64,000 bases of DNA from Stenopsyche tienmushanensis (taxonomy: Eukaryota; Arthropoda; Insecta; Trichoptera; Stenopsychidae): NCBI GenBank assembly GCA_008973525.1, contig WACJ01000181.1, forward strand, positions 372,001 to 436,000, in the 5' to 3' direction. The translations under genes and the position numbers were made by a program. This document shows positions 62,644 to 64,000 of this stretch, piece by piece. Within the stretch, counting starts at the first letter, position 1. Every line of letters begins with the position of its first letter. Under the pieces are notes generated by a model. It made no database searches. It was not told the origin of the DNA and saw only the letters and a program-made list of their open reading frames with translations.

Positions 62644-63470
62644 GAATTCCATGATCTGATTTATCCAAAGGCAAAGTTGTTTCTGCACTTTTCTGTGAAA
62701 ATTGTATACATTCATGCGACAAGACTGGTCAGAATAAATTGAAGAATGACTATTTTAAAGCGTATACTAAATAAACCATTGCAAAACTTGCGCCTCTTAT
62801 TTTTTTATAACTTTTCTAAACACAAGTGTAAAAACGGCACGTATTTTTGGCACTATCAATATAAATTTTGATAAGGACAAAGCTACGACCACAATAATGT
62901 CTCAAATAGGATTGTTTTTGGTACTTATTGTATTAGAAATAGAAGCACTGCATAGAAAATAATGCATACTTTCTGGATCATTTGAGTACGCTCACAACAT
63001 GTGAGTGCATCTCATCAAAAAGTTAATCTTATCCTAATTAAGCAATGAGAAACCATTACATTAAAATCTTATAATATTCCGCAAAAAGTTTGCCGTTACC
63101 TCATTCGATAATATTAATATAGTACAATGTTCAATGTGCTTCTTTGACAGATAAACTTATCTGAAATTGTTTAAAATTATACGCATTTTATGCAAATATA
63201 AACATAATTTTGCAATAAATTATCGTCACGTTAAATATCAAATGATAAGGTGTTATAATTAATTATTTTTCTTATGAATGTCAAGAAATTTACTTTATTT
63301 GAAAAGCATTTTTCATATACGTCAAAGATTTCTCTTGATGAAATATTTTTGAAAAATCACAATCACTATCTCAATTTTTTGCCAAGTTTTTTGAAACGGA
63401 TTTATTTTGTCTCGATTGAATTTAATCAACGATAGCCTTAGAAGTTCAAATTTGAAAAAAAATTCTTTGT
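62644..63470. other. Gene-free DNA, no assignment
   Basis: AT-rich; the only repeat noted is the short similarity near 62985-63030 to 43570-43620. Confidence 0.4.
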
Positions 63471-63795
63471 CTCAGATATGAAGTGATGGACTCATGTCAC
63501 ATCCTAAATTGATACAAAAACTCAGCTTTATTGCTGTTAAACATCGCCAAACACTCGATTAAAACATTATCATTACGCTGTTTTTATATCATTGTGAGCA
63601 AATGCGGATCCCATCTTGCGCACAGCTTTCTCATGTCCAAAATTTCATTCAATATGTGATGTACAGCCTTTTTTGAGAGGCCTGTCTACAGGCATGTCGT
63701 GTCTGCTAGCGCACTTACAGTCGATGGTCATCCAATACCATTTTGTGGATTTTCTTCACCATTTCTGGGGTGATCACCTCATTTGATCTTACCTA
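63471..63795 (-). mobile_element. mariner transposase N-terminal relic
   Basis: The minus strand reads NEVITPEMVKKIHKMVLDDH and, in other frames, HDMPVDRPLKKGCTSHI and FGHEKAVRKMGSAFAHND (corrupted HIL...GMRKLCARW...L). Parallel DNA copy at 35203-35500. No termini located. Confidence 0.78.
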
Positions 63796-64000
63796 TTAAA
63801 TTCATAACTGAGATTATTCAATCAATTTATATAGATTTACTCTGAGATGGCCACATATATCCAAATCCTACACATCATCATCCTAGAATTGCGTTTATCC
63901 TGGCAAAATATCGATTGTATATTGTCTTGCAAATCGTTGAGCGAAATGAAGGTATTATGTTATGACATAAGAGCAAAATTCAATTTATAGTTTCCTTATG

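Noticed and set aside
1..64000. CRISPR arrays, bacterial operons, integrated viral genes, tRNA or rRNA genes
   Set aside because: Looked for and not seen; the architecture is eukaryotic, and no cloverleaf or ribosomal RNA sequence was recognised by eye. A covariance-model scan would be needed to exclude small RNA genes.

Overview
The window is a piece of an AT-rich animal genome, most likely an insect. Genes are split by short GT-AG introns of about 70-90 nt mixed with a few long, repeat-filled introns. The single-copy genes have clear metazoan families. The rest is saturated with relics of Tc1/mariner, piggyBac, hAT, Helitron-like and LINE elements of the kinds common in insects. I cannot name the order or species from sequence alone. 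Very few of the open reading frames longer than 60 codons are real exons; most are chance frames in AT-rich DNA.

Left half (1-30 kb) is the gene-bearing part. A SUN-domain gene runs off the left edge on the minus strand (exons within 14-973). A complete six-exon minus-strand gene for a two-RRM, RGG-rich RNA-binding protein (322 aa) spans 3170-9571; its long introns hold piggyBac and mariner relics. Head-to-head with it, after a CpG-rich block at about 13.2-13.7 kb, lies RABL6 (plus strand, ten exons, 14583-18532, 673 aa). After 5.7 kb of LINE, mariner and hAT debris comes a minus-strand gene with eight C2H2 zinc fingers (24253-26619, 418 aa). It diverges, across a 680-bp intergenic promoter region, from DUSP12/YVH1 (plus strand, 27302-28977). 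The DUSP12 reading frame carries one extra base just after the catalytic loop.

Right half (30-64 kb) is nearly gene-free. The one convincing coding segment is the first exon (37332-38208) of a secreted/membrane NRF-6-type (nose resistant to fluoxetine) protein. It has a signal peptide and a perfect splice donor, but no following exon was recognised in the remaining 26 kb. Around it are at least two mariner families in several copies, a second DDE-transposase family, piggyBac-like and hAT internal-deletion elements, Helitron-like repeats, and a 56-bp perfect palindrome.

I reconstructed the spliced models by requiring GT-AG junctions, matching phases and family-consistent protein joins. All four complete models close to a whole number of codons except DUSP12, which is off by exactly one base. 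I looked for an undescribed system and did not find one. The items most worth a second look are the DUSP12 frameshift, the orphan NRF exon, the palindrome, an unassigned dispersed repeat pair, and the transposon lying just inside a zinc-finger intron.
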